From contig NZ_SJOP01000002.1 in the NCBI RefSeq assembly GCF_004331415.1, positions 297,546 to 361,545 of the forward strand: a stretch of 64,000 bases of DNA, given 5' to 3'. This document shows, in pieces, positions 40,180 to 50,346 of the stretch. A model generated the notes under the pieces. It had not been told where the DNA came from. It ran no database searches and saw nothing but the letters and a program-made list of their open reading frames with translations. A program made the translations under genes and the position numbers. Position 1 is the first letter of the stretch. The number at the start of each line of letters is the position of its first letter. The stretch comes from Kosakonia quasisacchari. GTDB lineage: Bacteria; Pseudomonadota; Gammaproteobacteria; Enterobacterales; Enterobacteriaceae.

Positions 40180-40218
40180 TTATCCACATTTCGTTGCTGT
40201 GATTAACTCTGTGGATAA
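40180..40218. promoter_or_regulatory. Inverted pair of consensus DnaA boxes upstream of nrdA
   Basis: TTATCCACA (40180-40188) and its inverse TGTGGATAA (40210-40218) are both perfect DnaA boxes, facing each other 21 bp apart, 39-77 bp upstream of the nrdA start. DnaA is known to tie nrdAB transcription to replication in E. coli. Between the boxes and nrdA is only leader sequence. Confidence 0.85.
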
Positions 40219-40221
40219 ATA

Positions 40222-40261
40222 CTACATATAGGGGGTTTGCGATAAGAGAAACGCTATATGG
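40222..40261. promoter_or_regulatory. Two candidate NrdR boxes upstream of nrdA
   Basis: CTACATATAG (40222-40231) and CGCTATATGG (40252-40261) resemble the core of the NrdR operator (about ACACTATATATAGTGT). Their 30-bp spacing, close to three helical turns, fits the paired arrangement NrdR needs. NrdR represses ribonucleotide reductase genes when dATP is high. They lie beside the DnaA boxes. The rest of the 40262-40486 gap is AT-rich and holds an ATTGCGCAG/CTGCGCAAT hairpin (40438-40462) after ubiG. Confidence 0.65.
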
Positions 40262-40486
40262 TGAGTATTCTAGTAAGGATTCTTTTCAGTACAAGAGTTG
40301 ATTTTGAGGTTAAATTGAGGTTGTGAAAGGGTGATAATCGCTAAGTCCTCGTATCGTAAGGCCTGGCGGCGATGTCAACATTTTGCAAAAAAAAATGAAT
40401 TTTTGATCGAGTGCTGATTTCTTCGTCGAGAAATGCAATTGCGCAGTTTGATGCTGCGCAATCTTCTATCACTTTATCTGATGACC

Positions 40487-41215
40487 TTAGTCATTTTTTG
40501 CCGTTGTATGTAACATATAATTCACATCTACACCCGGCCCTAACGTAAACTGGTTCAACAGCGGATTGTAATGTAACCCGGTAATGTGACGTTCCTGTAA
40601 CACGGTGTCGTCAACCCACGTTAAGAGCTCAGCTGGCTTAATAAATTTCTTCACGTCGTGCGTACCTTTCGGCACCATGCGCAGCACATATTCCGCGCCA
40701 ACTACCGCCATCAACCAGGCTTTGCCGTTGCGGTTAATGGTAGAGAAGAAAACATGGCCGCCGGGTTTGACCAAGTGCGCACAGGCTTTCACCACCGATT
40801 GCGGATCCGGAACATGCTCGAGCATCTCCATGCAGGTAACAACGTCATACTGCTGTGCGTGTTTTGCCGCGTGTTCTTCCACGGTTTCCTGCACATAATT
40901 GACCTGAACACCTGACTCCAGCGCATGCAAACGCGCCACCTGGAGCGGTTCAAAGCCCATATCAAGCCCGGTAACATCAGCGCCTTCTTGCGCCATGCTT
41001 TCTGCCAGAATTCCGCCGCCGCAACCGACATCGAGCACTTTCTTACCGAACAGACCGCCAGCATGTTCGCCAATATAGCCCAGACGCAGCGGGTTAATGC
41101 GGTGCAGGGGTTTAAACTCACCTTCTTTATCCCACCAGCGCGAGGCAACTGCCTCAAATTTGGCGATTTCAGCATGATCAACGTTTTGAGCGACCGGCGT
41201 TTTTTCGGCATTCAT
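40487..41215 (-). CDS. ubiG: Ubiquinone O-methyltransferase UbiG
   Basis: A 242-residue SAM-dependent methyltransferase that performs both O-methylations of ubiquinone synthesis. Motif I is [16 protein letters not shown] (about 60-75), followed by [18 protein letters not shown] and the post-I region [13 protein letters not shown]. The amphipathic segment near residues 165-185 ([20 protein letters not shown]) is the membrane-binding part. It is divergent from gyrA across 158 bp. Length is two residues more than in E. coli. Confidence 0.96.
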   Translation of the reverse strand: MNAEKTPVAQNVDHAEIAKFEAVASRWWDKEGEFKPLHRINPLRLGYIGEHAGGLFGKKVLDVGCGGGILAESMAQEGADVTGLDMGFEPLQVARLHALESGVQVNYVQETVEEHAAKHAQQYDVVTCMEMLEHVPDPQSVVKACAHLVKPGGHVFFSTINRNGKAWLMAVVGAEYVLRMVPKGTHDVKKFIKPAELLTWVDDTVLQERHITGLHYNPLLNQFTLGPGVDVNYMLHTTAKND

Positions 41216-41373
41216 GGGCGCAATAACTCCTCTATCAATAAGACCCGTGAGTATATCAGGCCAACGGGATGAATAAACCTTTGCACGGGTGTTATAGGTT
41301 TACCTGTATCAGAGCGGTTGTGTTATAATTTGCGACCTTTGAATCCGGGATACAGTAGAGGGATAGCGGTTAG
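41216..41373 (+). promoter_or_regulatory. gyrA promoter (divergent from ubiG)
   Basis: A consensus -10 box TATAAT is at 41324-41329, with a weak -35 region (TTTACC/TACCTG, about 41299-41306) and a 44-nt leader to the gyrA ATG. GAGGGATAG provides the ribosome binding site. A good -10 with a poor -35 is the pattern reported for gyrA, whose promoter is stimulated by DNA relaxation. Confidence 0.7.
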
Positions 41374-44016
41374 ATGAGCGACCTTGCGAGAGAAATTACA
41401 CCGGTTAACATCGAGGAAGAGCTGAAGAACTCTTATCTGGACTATGCGATGTCGGTCATTGTTGGCCGTGCGCTTCCGGATGTCCGAGATGGCCTGAAAC
41501 CGGTTCACCGTCGCGTACTTTACGCCATGAACGTATTGGGCAATGACTGGAATAAAGCCTACAAAAAATCTGCCCGTGTCGTTGGTGACGTAATCGGTAA
41601 GTACCATCCGCATGGTGATTCCGCGGTGTACGATACCATTGTCCGTATGGCGCAGCCGTTTTCGCTGCGTTACATGCTGGTCGATGGCCAGGGGAACTTC
41701 GGTTCCATCGATGGCGACTCTGCGGCGGCAATGCGTTATACGGAAATCCGCCTGGCGAAGATTGCCCACGAATTGATGGCCGATCTGGAAAAAGAGACGG
41801 TTGATTACGTCGATAACTACGACGGCACCGAAAGAATCCCCGATGTGATGCCAACCAAGATCCCGAACCTGCTGGTGAACGGTTCTTCCGGTATTGCAGT
41901 CGGTATGGCAACTAACATTCCGCCACACAACCTGACGGAAGTGATCAACGGCTGCCTGGCCTATATCGATAATGAAGACATCAGCGTAGAAGAGCTGATG
42001 GTGCATATTCCAGGGCCAGATTTCCCGACTGCGGCGCTCATCAACGGTCGCCGTGGCATTGAAGAAGCCTATCGCACCGGTCGCGGCAAGATCTACATTC
42101 GTGCTCGTGCGGAAGTGGAAACCGACGCGAAAAGCGGTCGCGAAACCATTATCGTGCACGAAATTCCGTATCAGGTGAACAAAGCGCGCTTGATCGAGAA
42201 GATTGCCGAGCTGGTGAAAGAGAAACGCGTTGAAGGCATCAGCGCGCTGCGCGACGAGTCTGATAAAGACGGTATGCGCATTGTTATTGAAATCAAACGC
42301 GACGCAGTGGGTGAAGTGGTTCTGAATAACCTCTACTCCCAGACGCAATTGCAGGTTTCCTTCGGTATCAACATGGTCGCTCTGCACCATGGTCAACCGA
42401 AGATCATGGCGCTGAAAGAAATTCTGGCCGCGTTTGTGCGCCATCGCCGTGAAGTGGTGACGCGTCGTACGATTTTCGAACTGCGTAAAGCCCGTGACCG
42501 CGCGCATATCCTCGAAGCGCTGGCTGTGGCGCTGGCGAACATCGATCCGATTATTGAACTGATCCGTCGTGCGCCGACACCTGCCGAAGCGAAAGCAGGC
42601 TTGATTGCACAGCCGTGGGATCTGGGCAATGTCTCGTCGATGCTGGAACGTGCGGGCGATGATGCGGCGCGTCCGGAATGGCTGGAGCCGGAGTTCGGTA
42701 TTCGTGATGGTAAATACTATCTGACCGAACAACAGGCACAGGCGATTCTGGATCTGCGCTTGCAGAAACTGACCGGCCTTGAGCATGAAAAACTGCTCGA
42801 TGAGTACAAAGAACTGCTGGCGCAGATTGCCGAGCTGTTGTACATCCTTGGCAACGCTGACCGCCTGATGGAAGTGATTCGCGAAGAGCTTGAGCTGGTT
42901 CGTGAACAGTTTGGCGACGAGCGTCGCACCGAAATTACCGCGAACACTGCCGATATCAACATCGAAGACCTGATCAATCAGGAAGATGTTGTGGTGACGT
43001 TGTCGCATCAGGGCTATGTGAAGTATCAGCCGCTGACCGACTACGAAGCCCAGCGCCGTGGCGGTAAAGGTAAATCGGCTGCGCGTATTAAAGAAGAAGA
43101 CTTTATTGACCGCCTGCTGGTGGCCAACACCCATGACACCATCCTCTGCTTCTCCAGCCGTGGACGTCTGTACTGGATGAAGGTTTATCAACTGCCGGAA
43201 GCGAGCCGCGGCGCACGTGGTCGCCCGATCGTCAACCTGCTGCCGCTGGAGCCGAACGAGCGTATCACCGCGATCCTGCCGGTGCGGGAATATGAAGAGG
43301 GCGTGAACGTCTTTATGGCGACCGCCAGCGGTACCGTGAAGAAAACCGCACTTACCGAATTCAGCCGTCCGCGCTCTGCCGGTATTATTGCTGTCAACCT
43401 GAACGAAGGCGATGAGCTGATTGGCGTCGATCTGACTTCAGGCAGCGACGAAGTGATGCTCTTCTCTGCGGCGGGCAAAGTGGTGCGCTTTAAAGAAGGT
43501 GCCGTGCGTGCAATGGGTCGTACCGCGACCGGTGTTCGTGGCATCAAGCTTGCGGAAAAAGACAGCGTCGTATCGCTGATTGTTCCGCGTGGCGAAGGCG
43601 CAATCCTGACGGTGACGCAGAACGGTTACGGTAAACGGACTGCAGAAACTGAGTACCCGACCAAGTCGCGCGGTACACAGGGCGTTATCTCCATCAAAGT
43701 CACCGAGCGTAACGGCGCAGTAGTCGGCGCAGTGCAGGTTGATGATTGCGACCAGATCATGATGATCACCGATGCCGGTACGCTGGTGCGTACACGTGTC
43801 TCGGAAATCAGCGTGGTAGGGCGTAATACCCAGGGCGTTATTCTGATCCGCACTGCGGAAGATGAAAGCGTAGTGGGTCTGCAGCGCGTTGCTGAGCCGG
43901 TAGATGATGAAGAGCTTGACTCCATCGATGGTAGCGTGGCGGAAGGCGATGATGATATCGCGCCGGAAGTGGACACCGATACCGATGACGACGCGGCGGA
44001 AGACGACGCCGAGTAA
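41374..44016 (+). CDS. gyrA: DNA gyrase subunit A
   Basis: An 880-residue type II topoisomerase subunit. Tyr122 ([11 protein letters not shown]) is the DNA-cleaving residue. The quinolone-resistance region reads [19 protein letters not shown] with Ser83 and Asp87, the susceptible wild-type residues. The C-terminal beta-pinwheel begins near 530 and contains the GyrA box [10 protein letters not shown] (about 559-568). The last 30 residues are extremely acidic ([22 protein letters not shown] in outline), as in E. coli, where the tail moderates wrapping. Confidence 0.98.
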   Translation: MSDLAREITPVNIEEELKNSYLDYAMSVIVGRALPDVRDGLKPVHRRVLYAMNVLGNDWNKAYKKSARVVGDVIGKYHPHGDSAVYDTIVRMAQPFSLRYMLVDGQGNFGSIDGDSAAAMRYTEIRLAKIAHELMADLEKETVDYVDNYDGTERIPDVMPTKIPNLLVNGSSGIAVGMATNIPPHNLTEVINGCLAYIDNEDISVEELMVHIPGPDFPTAALINGRRGIEEAYRTGRGKIYIRARAEVETDAKSGRETIIVHEIPYQVNKARLIEKIAELVKEKRVEGISALRDESDKDGMRIVIEIKRDAVGEVVLNNLYSQTQLQVSFGINMVALHHGQPKIMALKEILAAFVRHRREVVTRRTIFELRKARDRAHILEALAVALANIDPIIELIRRAPTPAEAKAGLIAQPWDLGNVSSMLERAGDDAARPEWLEPEFGIRDGKYYLTEQQAQAILDLRLQKLTGLEHEKLLDEYKELLAQIAELLYILGNADRLMEVIREELELVREQFGDERRTEITANTADINIEDLINQEDVVVTLSHQGYVKYQPLTDYEAQRRGGKGKSAARIKEEDFIDRLLVANTHDTILCFSSRGRLYWMKVYQLPEASRGARGRPIVNLLPLEPNERITAILPVREYEEGVNVFMATASGTVKKTALTEFSRPRSAGIIAVNLNEGDELIGVDLTSGSDEVMLFSAAGKVVRFKEGAVRAMGRTATGVRGIKLAEKDSVVSLIVPRGEGAILTVTQNGYGKRTAETEYPTKSRGTQGVISIKVTERNGAVVGAVQVDDCDQIMMITDAGTLVRTRVSEISVVGRNTQGVILIRTAEDESVVGLQRVAEPVDDEELDSIDGSVAEGDDDIAPEVDTDTDDDAAEDDAE

Positions 44017-44024
44017 TGCGTTAT

Positions 44025-44048
44025 AAGGGCCGGCTTCCGGCCCTTTTT
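44025..44048 (+). terminator. Intrinsic terminator after gyrA
   Basis: Stem GGGCCGG (44027-44033) and CCGGCCC (44037-44043) with a 3-nt loop is followed by five Ts, 10 nt after the gyrA stop. It is a strong rho-independent terminator. Confidence 0.93.
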
Positions 44049-44129
44049 CATTGCCGTTGCGGCCTTTGCGATTTATCGCTACCTTAATCACACTCTTTTT
44101 TAACTTCCTTGTGGCGGAGTTTCCCCAGG

Positions 44130-46976
44130 TTGAAATACCTCGTCTCTTTTCGCAGCACCCTGAAAGTCTCCCGCTATCTGTTCAGGGCCCTGGCGCTATT
44201 GCTTTGGCTGTTGATTGCCTTTTTTTCTGTCTTTTACATCGTTAACGCCTTGCATGACAAAGAGTCGGAAATTCGCCAGGAATTTAACCTCAGTTCCGAT
44301 CAGGCGCAGCGCTACATTCAGCGCACTTCTGACGTGATGAAAGAGCTGAAGTACATCGCCGAAAACCGCCTGACGGCGGAAAACGGTATTCTGACCTCGC
44401 GCAATCGCGACGACAAAACCGAAGTTCCGACATTTTTACCGCTGTTCCCGGATTCTGACTGCTCCGCCATGGGCAGCTCATGGCGCGGCTCGCTGGAGTC
44501 ACTGGCGTGGTTTATGCGCTACTGGCGCGATAATTTCTCCGCCGCTTACGATCTTAACCGCGTGTTTTTGATCGGCAGCGACAATCTCTGCATGGCCGAC
44601 TTCGGTCTGCGCGATCTCCCCGTTGAACGCGACGATACGCTGAAAAGCCTGCATGAGCGTATCGTTAAATACCGTAACGCGCCGCAGGACGAACGCAGCA
44701 ACAACGTGTACTGGATGAGTCAGGGGCCGCGTCCGGGCATCGGTTATTTCTACGCGTTGACGCCGGTTTACCTCGGCAACCGCCTGCAAGCTTTGCTGGG
44801 TACTGAACAGTCCATTCGCATGGAAAACTTTTTCACGCCGGGTAGCTTGCCAATGGGCGTGACCATTCTGGACGACAATGGGCACGCGTTGATTTCCCTT
44901 ACCGGCCAGGATAGCGGCATCGTCGTCGATCCACGCTGGATGCAGGAACGTTCGTGGTTTGGTTACACCTCGGGTTTCCGCGAACTGATCCTGAAGAAGA
45001 GCCTGCCGCCTTCATCGCTGAGCGTGGTTTACTCCGTACCGGTAGATATGGTGCTGGAACGTATTCGCATGCTGATCCTGAATGCTGTGTTGCTGAATGT
45101 ACTGGTCGGGGTGGCGCTATTTACCCTTGCGCGCATGTACGAGCGGCGGATTTTTATTCCGGCGGAAAATGATGCCCAGCGGCTGGAAGAGCATGAGCAA
45201 TTCAACCGTAAAATCGTCGCCTCCGCGCCGGTGGGGATCTGCATTTTGCGTACTCAGGATGGCACTAACATCCTCAGTAACGAGCTGGCGCACAACTATC
45301 TGAACATGCTGACACATGAAGATCGGCAGCGGTTAACGCAGATTATTTGTGGGCAGCAGGTCAATTTCGTCGATGTGCTGACCAGCAATAACACCAATTT
45401 GCAAATTAGCTTTGTTCATTCACGCTACCGCAATGAAAACGTGGCGATTTGCGTGCTGGTGGATGTTTCCGCCCGCGTGAAAATGGAAGAGTCGTTGCAG
45501 GAGATGGCGCAAGCGGCGGAGCAGGCGAGCCAGTCGAAATCGATGTTCCTTGCAACAGTCAGCCATGAGTTGCGTACGCCGCTGTACGGTATTATCGGTA
45601 ACCTCGATCTGTTGCAAACGAAAGAGTTGCCGAAAGGGGTCGACAGGCTGGTCACCGCGATGAACAACTCGTCGAGCCTGTTGCTGAAAATTATCAGCGA
45701 TATCCTCGACTTCTCGAAAATTGAATCTGAGCAGTTGAAAATTGAGCCGCGAGAATTTTCCCCGCGCGAAGTGATGAGCCATATCACTGCCAACTATTTA
45801 CCGCTGGTGGTGCGTAAACAACTGGGGCTGTACTGCTTTATTGAACCGGATGTGCCTATGGCACTCAACGGTGACCCGATGCGTTTACAGCAGGTGATTT
45901 CCAACCTGTTAAGCAACGCGATTAAGTTCACCGATATGGGCTGTATTGTGCTGCATGTGCATCGCGATGCGGATTATCTCAGCATTCGCGTACGTGATAC
46001 TGGTGTGGGGATTCCCGGTAAAGAAGTGGTGCGTCTGTTCGACCCCTTCTTCCAGGTGGGAACAGGCGTGCAGCGTAACTTCCAGGGAACCGGGCTGGGG
46101 CTGGCGATTTGTGAAAAATTGATCAGCATGATGGATGGCGATATTTCCGTTGATACCGAGCCGGGCATGGGAAGCCAGTTCACTATCCGTATTCCGCTTT
46201 ATGGCGCTGTGGCACCGGTTCGCGCTGATGTTGATGGCCTGGCGGATACGTGCTGCTGGCTGGCGGTGCGCAATGCCTGGCTATCAGGTTATTTGCAGAC
46301 GTTACTGCAATGGCACGGTATTCAGGTTAAGCAGTACGATGGGCGCGCGCTGGGCAATCAGGATACGTTGATAACCGATGATGAACTCACCTCGCCGTGG
46401 ACCGGACGCGCGGCTATTATTTTCTGCCGTCGTCATATCGGTATTCCTGTCGAACGTGCGCCGGGCGAATGGTTGCACAGCGTCGCTTCGCCACACGATC
46501 TGCTGGCGCTGCTGGGGCGCATTTACCGGGTGCAGGTTAGTGAGCCGCAGGCGAGCAACGCGCTTCCGGCCGACAACCGGGAAGCAGCACGCAACGATGA
46601 CATGATGATTCTGGTGGTGGACGATCATCCAATCAACCGCCGCCTGCTGGCCGATCAGTTGGGATCGTTGGGATATCAATGTAAAACCGCCAATGACGGC
46701 GTGGATGCGCTGAATGTTCTGAGTAAAAACCGTATCGATATTGTACTCAGTGATGTCAACATGCCGAATATGGACGGTTACCGCCTGACACAACGTATTC
46801 GTCAGTTGGGGTTAACGCTGCCGGTCATTGGTGTGACGGCTAACGCGCTGGCGGAAGAGAAGCAGCGCTGTCTGGAATCGGGCATGGATAGTTGCCTGTC
46901 GAAGCCGGTGACACTGGATATTCTCAAGCAAACGCTGGCGGCCTATGCCGCGCGGGTAAGAAACAGCCGGGAATAA
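44130..46976 (+). CDS. rcsC: Hybrid sensor histidine kinase RcsC
   Basis: A 948-residue inner-membrane kinase of the Rcs envelope-stress phosphorelay. It has a first membrane helix at about 19-40, a periplasmic domain to about 310, a second helix (LILNAVLLNVLVGVALFTLA), then the PAS-like/linker region. The histidine kinase core has phosphoacceptor His in TVSHELRTPLYG (about 478), the N-box LSNAIKFT and G-boxes RDTGVGIPG and GTGLGL. The C-terminal receiver has Asp in VLSDVNMPNMDGY (about 874). TTG 44130 was taken as start because it aligns with E. coli MKYL and has GGAG 10 nt upstream; an earlier TTG (44109) would add seven residues. Confidence 0.95.
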   Translation: MKYLVSFRSTLKVSRYLFRALALLLWLLIAFFSVFYIVNALHDKESEIRQEFNLSSDQAQRYIQRTSDVMKELKYIAENRLTAENGILTSRNRDDKTEVPTFLPLFPDSDCSAMGSSWRGSLESLAWFMRYWRDNFSAAYDLNRVFLIGSDNLCMADFGLRDLPVERDDTLKSLHERIVKYRNAPQDERSNNVYWMSQGPRPGIGYFYALTPVYLGNRLQALLGTEQSIRMENFFTPGSLPMGVTILDDNGHALISLTGQDSGIVVDPRWMQERSWFGYTSGFRELILKKSLPPSSLSVVYSVPVDMVLERIRMLILNAVLLNVLVGVALFTLARMYERRIFIPAENDAQRLEEHEQFNRKIVASAPVGICILRTQDGTNILSNELAHNYLNMLTHEDRQRLTQIICGQQVNFVDVLTSNNTNLQISFVHSRYRNENVAICVLVDVSARVKMEESLQEMAQAAEQASQSKSMFLATVSHELRTPLYGIIGNLDLLQTKELPKGVDRLVTAMNNSSSLLLKIISDILDFSKIESEQLKIEPREFSPREVMSHITANYLPLVVRKQLGLYCFIEPDVPMALNGDPMRLQQVISNLLSNAIKFTDMGCIVLHVHRDADYLSIRVRDTGVGIPGKEVVRLFDPFFQVGTGVQRNFQGTGLGLAICEKLISMMDGDISVDTEPGMGSQFTIRIPLYGAVAPVRADVDGLADTCCWLAVRNAWLSGYLQTLLQWHGIQVKQYDGRALGNQDTLITDDELTSPWTGRAAIIFCRRHIGIPVERAPGEWLHSVASPHDLLALLGRIYRVQVSEPQASNALPADNREAARNDDMMILVVDDHPINRRLLADQLGSLGYQCKTANDGVDALNVLSKNRIDIVLSDVNMPNMDGYRLTQRIRQLGLTLPVIGVTANALAEEKQRCLESGMDSCLSKPVTLDILKQTLAAYAARVRNSRE

Positions 46977-47003
46977 AAAAGAACCCCGGCGGGCACCGGG
47001 GTT
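46975..47003 (-). terminator. Intrinsic terminator of rcsB (facing rcsC)
   Basis: AACCCCGG (46982-46989) and CCGGGGTT (46996-47003) form an 8-bp stem with a 6-nt loop. On the minus strand it is followed by a T run (complement of 46975-46980, continuing AT-rich). It lies between the converging rcsC and rcsB and is oriented as an rcsB terminator; it may also slow transcripts from rcsC. Confidence 0.85.
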
Positions 47004-47009
47004 GGAGGA

Positions 47010-47660
47010 TTACTCTTTTTCCGTCTGCGTCAGGGTGACGGAGGAGAGATAGTTCAGCAGCGCGATATCGTTATCGACACCCAGTTTCATCATTGCGGAC
47101 TTCTTCTGGCTACTGATGGTTTTGATGCTGCGGTTCAGCTTCTTGGCGATTTCCGTTACCAGGAAACCCTCGGCAAACAGTCGCAGCACTTCGCTCTCTT
47201 TCGGTGACAGACGTTTGTCACCGTAACCGCCAGCGCTGATTTTTTCCAGCAGGCGGGAGACGCTTTCCGGTGTGAATTTCTTGCCTTTTTGCAGCGCCGC
47301 CAGCGCTTTTGGCAGGTCTGTCGGCGCGCCCTGTTTCAGCACGATACCTTCAATATCAAGATCCAGTACCGCGCTCAGAATGGCCGGGTTATTGTTCATG
47401 GTAAGCACAATAATCGACAGCGTCGGGAAGTGACGTTTGATGTATTTGATCAGCGTGATGCCATCGCCGTATTTATCGCCCGGCATTGACAGATCGGTTA
47501 TCAATACGTTTGCCTCAAGTTTCGGCAAGTTGTTAATCAGCGCTGTAGAGTCTTCAAATTCACCGACTACGTTTACCCATTCGATTTGTTCGAGTGACTT
47601 GCGAATACCGAACAGTACAATCGGATGGTCATCGGCAATAATTACGTTCATATTGTTCAT
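47010..47660 (-). CDS. rcsB: Response regulator RcsB
   Basis: A 216-residue NarL/FixJ-type transcription factor. The receiver domain has the phosphoacceptor Asp56 (LITDLSMPGDKYGDG), and the C-terminal LuxR-type helix-turn-helix is in SPKESEVLRLFAEGFLVTEI-KTISSQKKSAM (about 152-195). It controls colanic acid, flagella, rprA and many envelope genes as a homodimer or with RcsA, BglJ and others. It lies 16 bp after rcsD. Sequence is close to identical with E. coli RcsB. Confidence 0.98.
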   Translation of the reverse strand: MNNMNVIIADDHPIVLFGIRKSLEQIEWVNVVGEFEDSTALINNLPKLEANVLITDLSMPGDKYGDGITLIKYIKRHFPTLSIIVLTMNNNPAILSAVLDLDIEGIVLKQGAPTDLPKALAALQKGKKFTPESVSRLLEKISAGGYGDKRLSPKESEVLRLFAEGFLVTEIAKKLNRSIKTISSQKKSAMMKLGVDNDIALLNYLSSVTLTQTEKE

Positions 47661-47676
47661 GTATTAGGCTACCTTG

Positions 47677-50346
47677 CTACAGCAAGCTCTTGACGTAAGC
47701 GTCAATGTCGCTGATGTAATTTTCTATGCCTGGAGCATCGCTCTCGCGAATTAATTGCTCCAGCGTTTCACACAACTGCTTCCCAGGTACCAGATTAAGC
47801 ATGGCAAACACCCCTTTCAGGCGGTGTGCCGTCTGCGCCAGTGCCGCGAAATCGCGCAACGCCGACTCAGTATACAACCTCTTAACATCATCGGGTACTG
47901 TGTCAACAAACAGCGCGTAATAGCCGCTGGCGTGGAGCTCGGCGTTTTCATCGCCCCCCAAAGGCGACTCCGGTACATCCTCCTGCGCCAGTTGCTCTTC
48001 AATGAGTTGCAATATTGCTCCCTGCATTGCATTACTCATATTAAAGTTCACGCGCAATTGGCTTGGGCCAATTTTCCGCACGCCTGCCTCATCATCGCTT
48101 AAAAGCAAGCCTGAGGCAGTAAGATTAGACGGATTATCTGTCAAAAAGAGATCATATTCTTGACTTGATAACCGCTCATCCGGGGAAATACAGCTTGCTC
48201 CCCAGTTTTCCAACTGGCGAACCACAATATTACGGATTTCGTTAGAGGTAATATCAATCATCGCCACCACGTCATCGAGTAATTTTTCTTCGCTTTCTGT
48301 CTGTTGCGGACGGGCCGCCATTTTCACATGCAGTGAGTAGCGGGTGCCCAGATCCTCACGTGCTTTAATATTCAAATGCCCGCCAAGCTTACGCGCCAGC
48401 TGATCGCACAGCCAGAAGGTGAGGGCGTTCGCTTTTCCGTACTGATCACCTTGCGTATCGTTAAGGAACGGGAAATGCAGGTTATCAATTTCGCTGGCGT
48501 TCACACCCACACCGGTATCGAGAATACGGAAGGTCAGGCGGTCTTCCGCCGATTCGTCCACATTCACTTCAAGCGTAATTTTGCCCATCTGCGTAGTCGT
48601 GACCGCGTACTGGATTAGCAGCAACAGGATCCGACGCAGTGCGTCGCGGTCGCCGTGACGCTCCTCATTCGCCGGAAGCGGGTTATTGATCAAGAGTTGC
48701 AGACCTTTACGTTTAATAACCGGCAGGACTTCCGGCACGACTTCGTCAATCAAATCTTGAATAGAGAACAGTGTAGACGAGCCTTTCCAGCTGTCGTTCT
48801 CCAGCATATGCGCCAGCTGGATTTCATCGACCAACTGGACCAGCCTGTCGGCGTGATCGGCGACAAGATTGCCCTCCTGGCTCTGCAACGCGGCGGCTTC
48901 GCTGGCCAGTGATTTCACCGGCTGTTTGAGCGACTCGGCAAGGTTACTCATAAAGCTGGCGCGGCCCTGCTGGTTTTTCTCATAAAGCCGTTGCGCCTGC
49001 TTCAGCTTTTTATTGACCAGCACTTCTCTGTCCTGGTCGCGGATAATAAAGATCTGCGTACGCGAGGCGACCTGGCTGCGGAACTGGCGGATTTCGTACA
49101 GCTCATTATTGATGGTGGCCTGAATCACGCCCTGATGCTGGTCGGCCATAGCTGTAATATTCTGCAAATTCAGGTGCGGCAGTAGATGATCGGCGATTTT
49201 ATTGCTCAGAACGGTGCGGTTCGCTTCCTGATCGTGCACCAGCAGCCCCAGTGGCAGCAGTGATACGATCTCTTCATTAAAGGCGCGCAGCACGCGCAGT
49301 TCGTTACTCGCACCAGGCGCTGCCAGACCGTCGGTTTTACGTCCTGGCATCTGGCGAAAGGTGGTGTAACCGAACAACGCCAGCGCCAGCAGGCCGATAT
49401 TCAGCAGTAACGGCAGCAGAATATTTTGCAGCGTATCCAGCAGCAGTGTCCCGAATGGCACCTGCCAGACCAGACGCAACCCGGTGCCGTTTAACGCGGA
49501 GGAGATCTCTATGCGAGAACTATTAAAGTTGACGGTAACACTGTCGGTTGTTTCCTTATCCTGCCCGCGCGTGTTGGTCTGCGTGGTATCGGGATCGAGA
49601 CGGAAGCTATCCAGCGTCATGCCGGGAGGGATCAGATCATTAATCGGCAAATCGAATGCGACCACCGTGGCCAGATGGCCCGGCTGGTTGAATGTCGTAC
49701 GCAGTGTGAAGTAATGGCCGTTTTGCCAAGCCAGATGGCGCAGAGATGAAAAACTTTCGCGTTCATCAAGGGCATTCGCCTGCTGCAGCATTTCCGCACG
49801 GCGGGAATCGACAATATTACTGATCGTGGTGTCTTTGAAACCGGACGAAAGATCTTTTAGCGGCAACGTCGACACCAGGATCATGCTGTTATCCTGGCCG
49901 TTGAGGTAGTACATCGACCAGGGCACGGTTTCCGCGCCCCAGAGCGTATCGAGGTAAGTGGAGATGCGTTGCGTCATCTCCAGCGTCGAGCTGTCATGGG
50001 AACCAAAAATCAACGCTTCTGTTTTACGCCGCGGTTTTTCCAGGTAGTAAACATCTTGCTTTAAGCGCGTTTCTTGCAGACCTTCGCCAGACGTAGCAGC
50101 AGGTGCCGCTGCAATGTTGTCGTAGATTTGCCAGGTAGCGTAGCGCCAGGTGTCGATACGCTTATGAATAGCGTGGGTGATATCGACAATCTGATAGCTT
50201 TTATCTTTTAACCAGGCGTTGACCGCACTTTGGATCATCACCCCCATTGTCACCAACAGGACGATAATCAACAAAAGAAAGTAACGGGTGATGTTGCCCG
50301 GTATGAGGGAAAATTTGCCAGGGATCATTGTGTCCGATCGACTCAT
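47677..50346 (-). CDS. rcsD: Phosphotransferase RcsD
   Basis: An 889-residue inner-membrane intermediate of the Rcs phosphorelay, passing phosphate from RcsC to RcsB. It has a first helix (YFLLLIIVLLVTMGVMIQSA, about 21-40), a large periplasmic part, and a second helix near 305-325 (NILLPLLLNIGLLALALFGY). A kinase-like domain lacking the phosphoacceptor His follows, then the C-terminal HPt domain with the active His841 (AQTAHRLKGVFAML). It sits upstream of rcsB in one transcription unit. The start MSRSDTM corresponds to an internal Met of the E. coli N-terminus. Confidence 0.95.
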   Translation of the reverse strand: MSRSDTMIPGKFSLIPGNITRYFLLLIIVLLVTMGVMIQSAVNAWLKDKSYQIVDITHAIHKRIDTWRYATWQIYDNIAAAPAATSGEGLQETRLKQDVYYLEKPRRKTEALIFGSHDSSTLEMTQRISTYLDTLWGAETVPWSMYYLNGQDNSMILVSTLPLKDLSSGFKDTTISNIVDSRRAEMLQQANALDERESFSSLRHLAWQNGHYFTLRTTFNQPGHLATVVAFDLPINDLIPPGMTLDSFRLDPDTTQTNTRGQDKETTDSVTVNFNSSRIEISSALNGTGLRLVWQVPFGTLLLDTLQNILLPLLLNIGLLALALFGYTTFRQMPGRKTDGLAAPGASNELRVLRAFNEEIVSLLPLGLLVHDQEANRTVLSNKIADHLLPHLNLQNITAMADQHQGVIQATINNELYEIRQFRSQVASRTQIFIIRDQDREVLVNKKLKQAQRLYEKNQQGRASFMSNLAESLKQPVKSLASEAAALQSQEGNLVADHADRLVQLVDEIQLAHMLENDSWKGSSTLFSIQDLIDEVVPEVLPVIKRKGLQLLINNPLPANEERHGDRDALRRILLLLIQYAVTTTQMGKITLEVNVDESAEDRLTFRILDTGVGVNASEIDNLHFPFLNDTQGDQYGKANALTFWLCDQLARKLGGHLNIKAREDLGTRYSLHVKMAARPQQTESEEKLLDDVVAMIDITSNEIRNIVVRQLENWGASCISPDERLSSQEYDLFLTDNPSNLTASGLLLSDDEAGVRKIGPSQLRVNFNMSNAMQGAILQLIEEQLAQEDVPESPLGGDENAELHASGYYALFVDTVPDDVKRLYTESALRDFAALAQTAHRLKGVFAMLNLVPGKQLCETLEQLIRESDAPGIENYISDIDAYVKSLL

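Noticed and set aside
41614..41634. Possible quinolone-resistance mutations in gyrA
   Set aside because: Codons 83 and 87 read Ser and Asp, the susceptible wild-type residues.
41323..43191. 622-codon open frame on the minus strand opposite gyrA
   Set aside because: It lies fully antisense to a highly conserved gyrA, has His/Gln/Arg-rich composition typical of a shadow frame, and has no recognisable domain.
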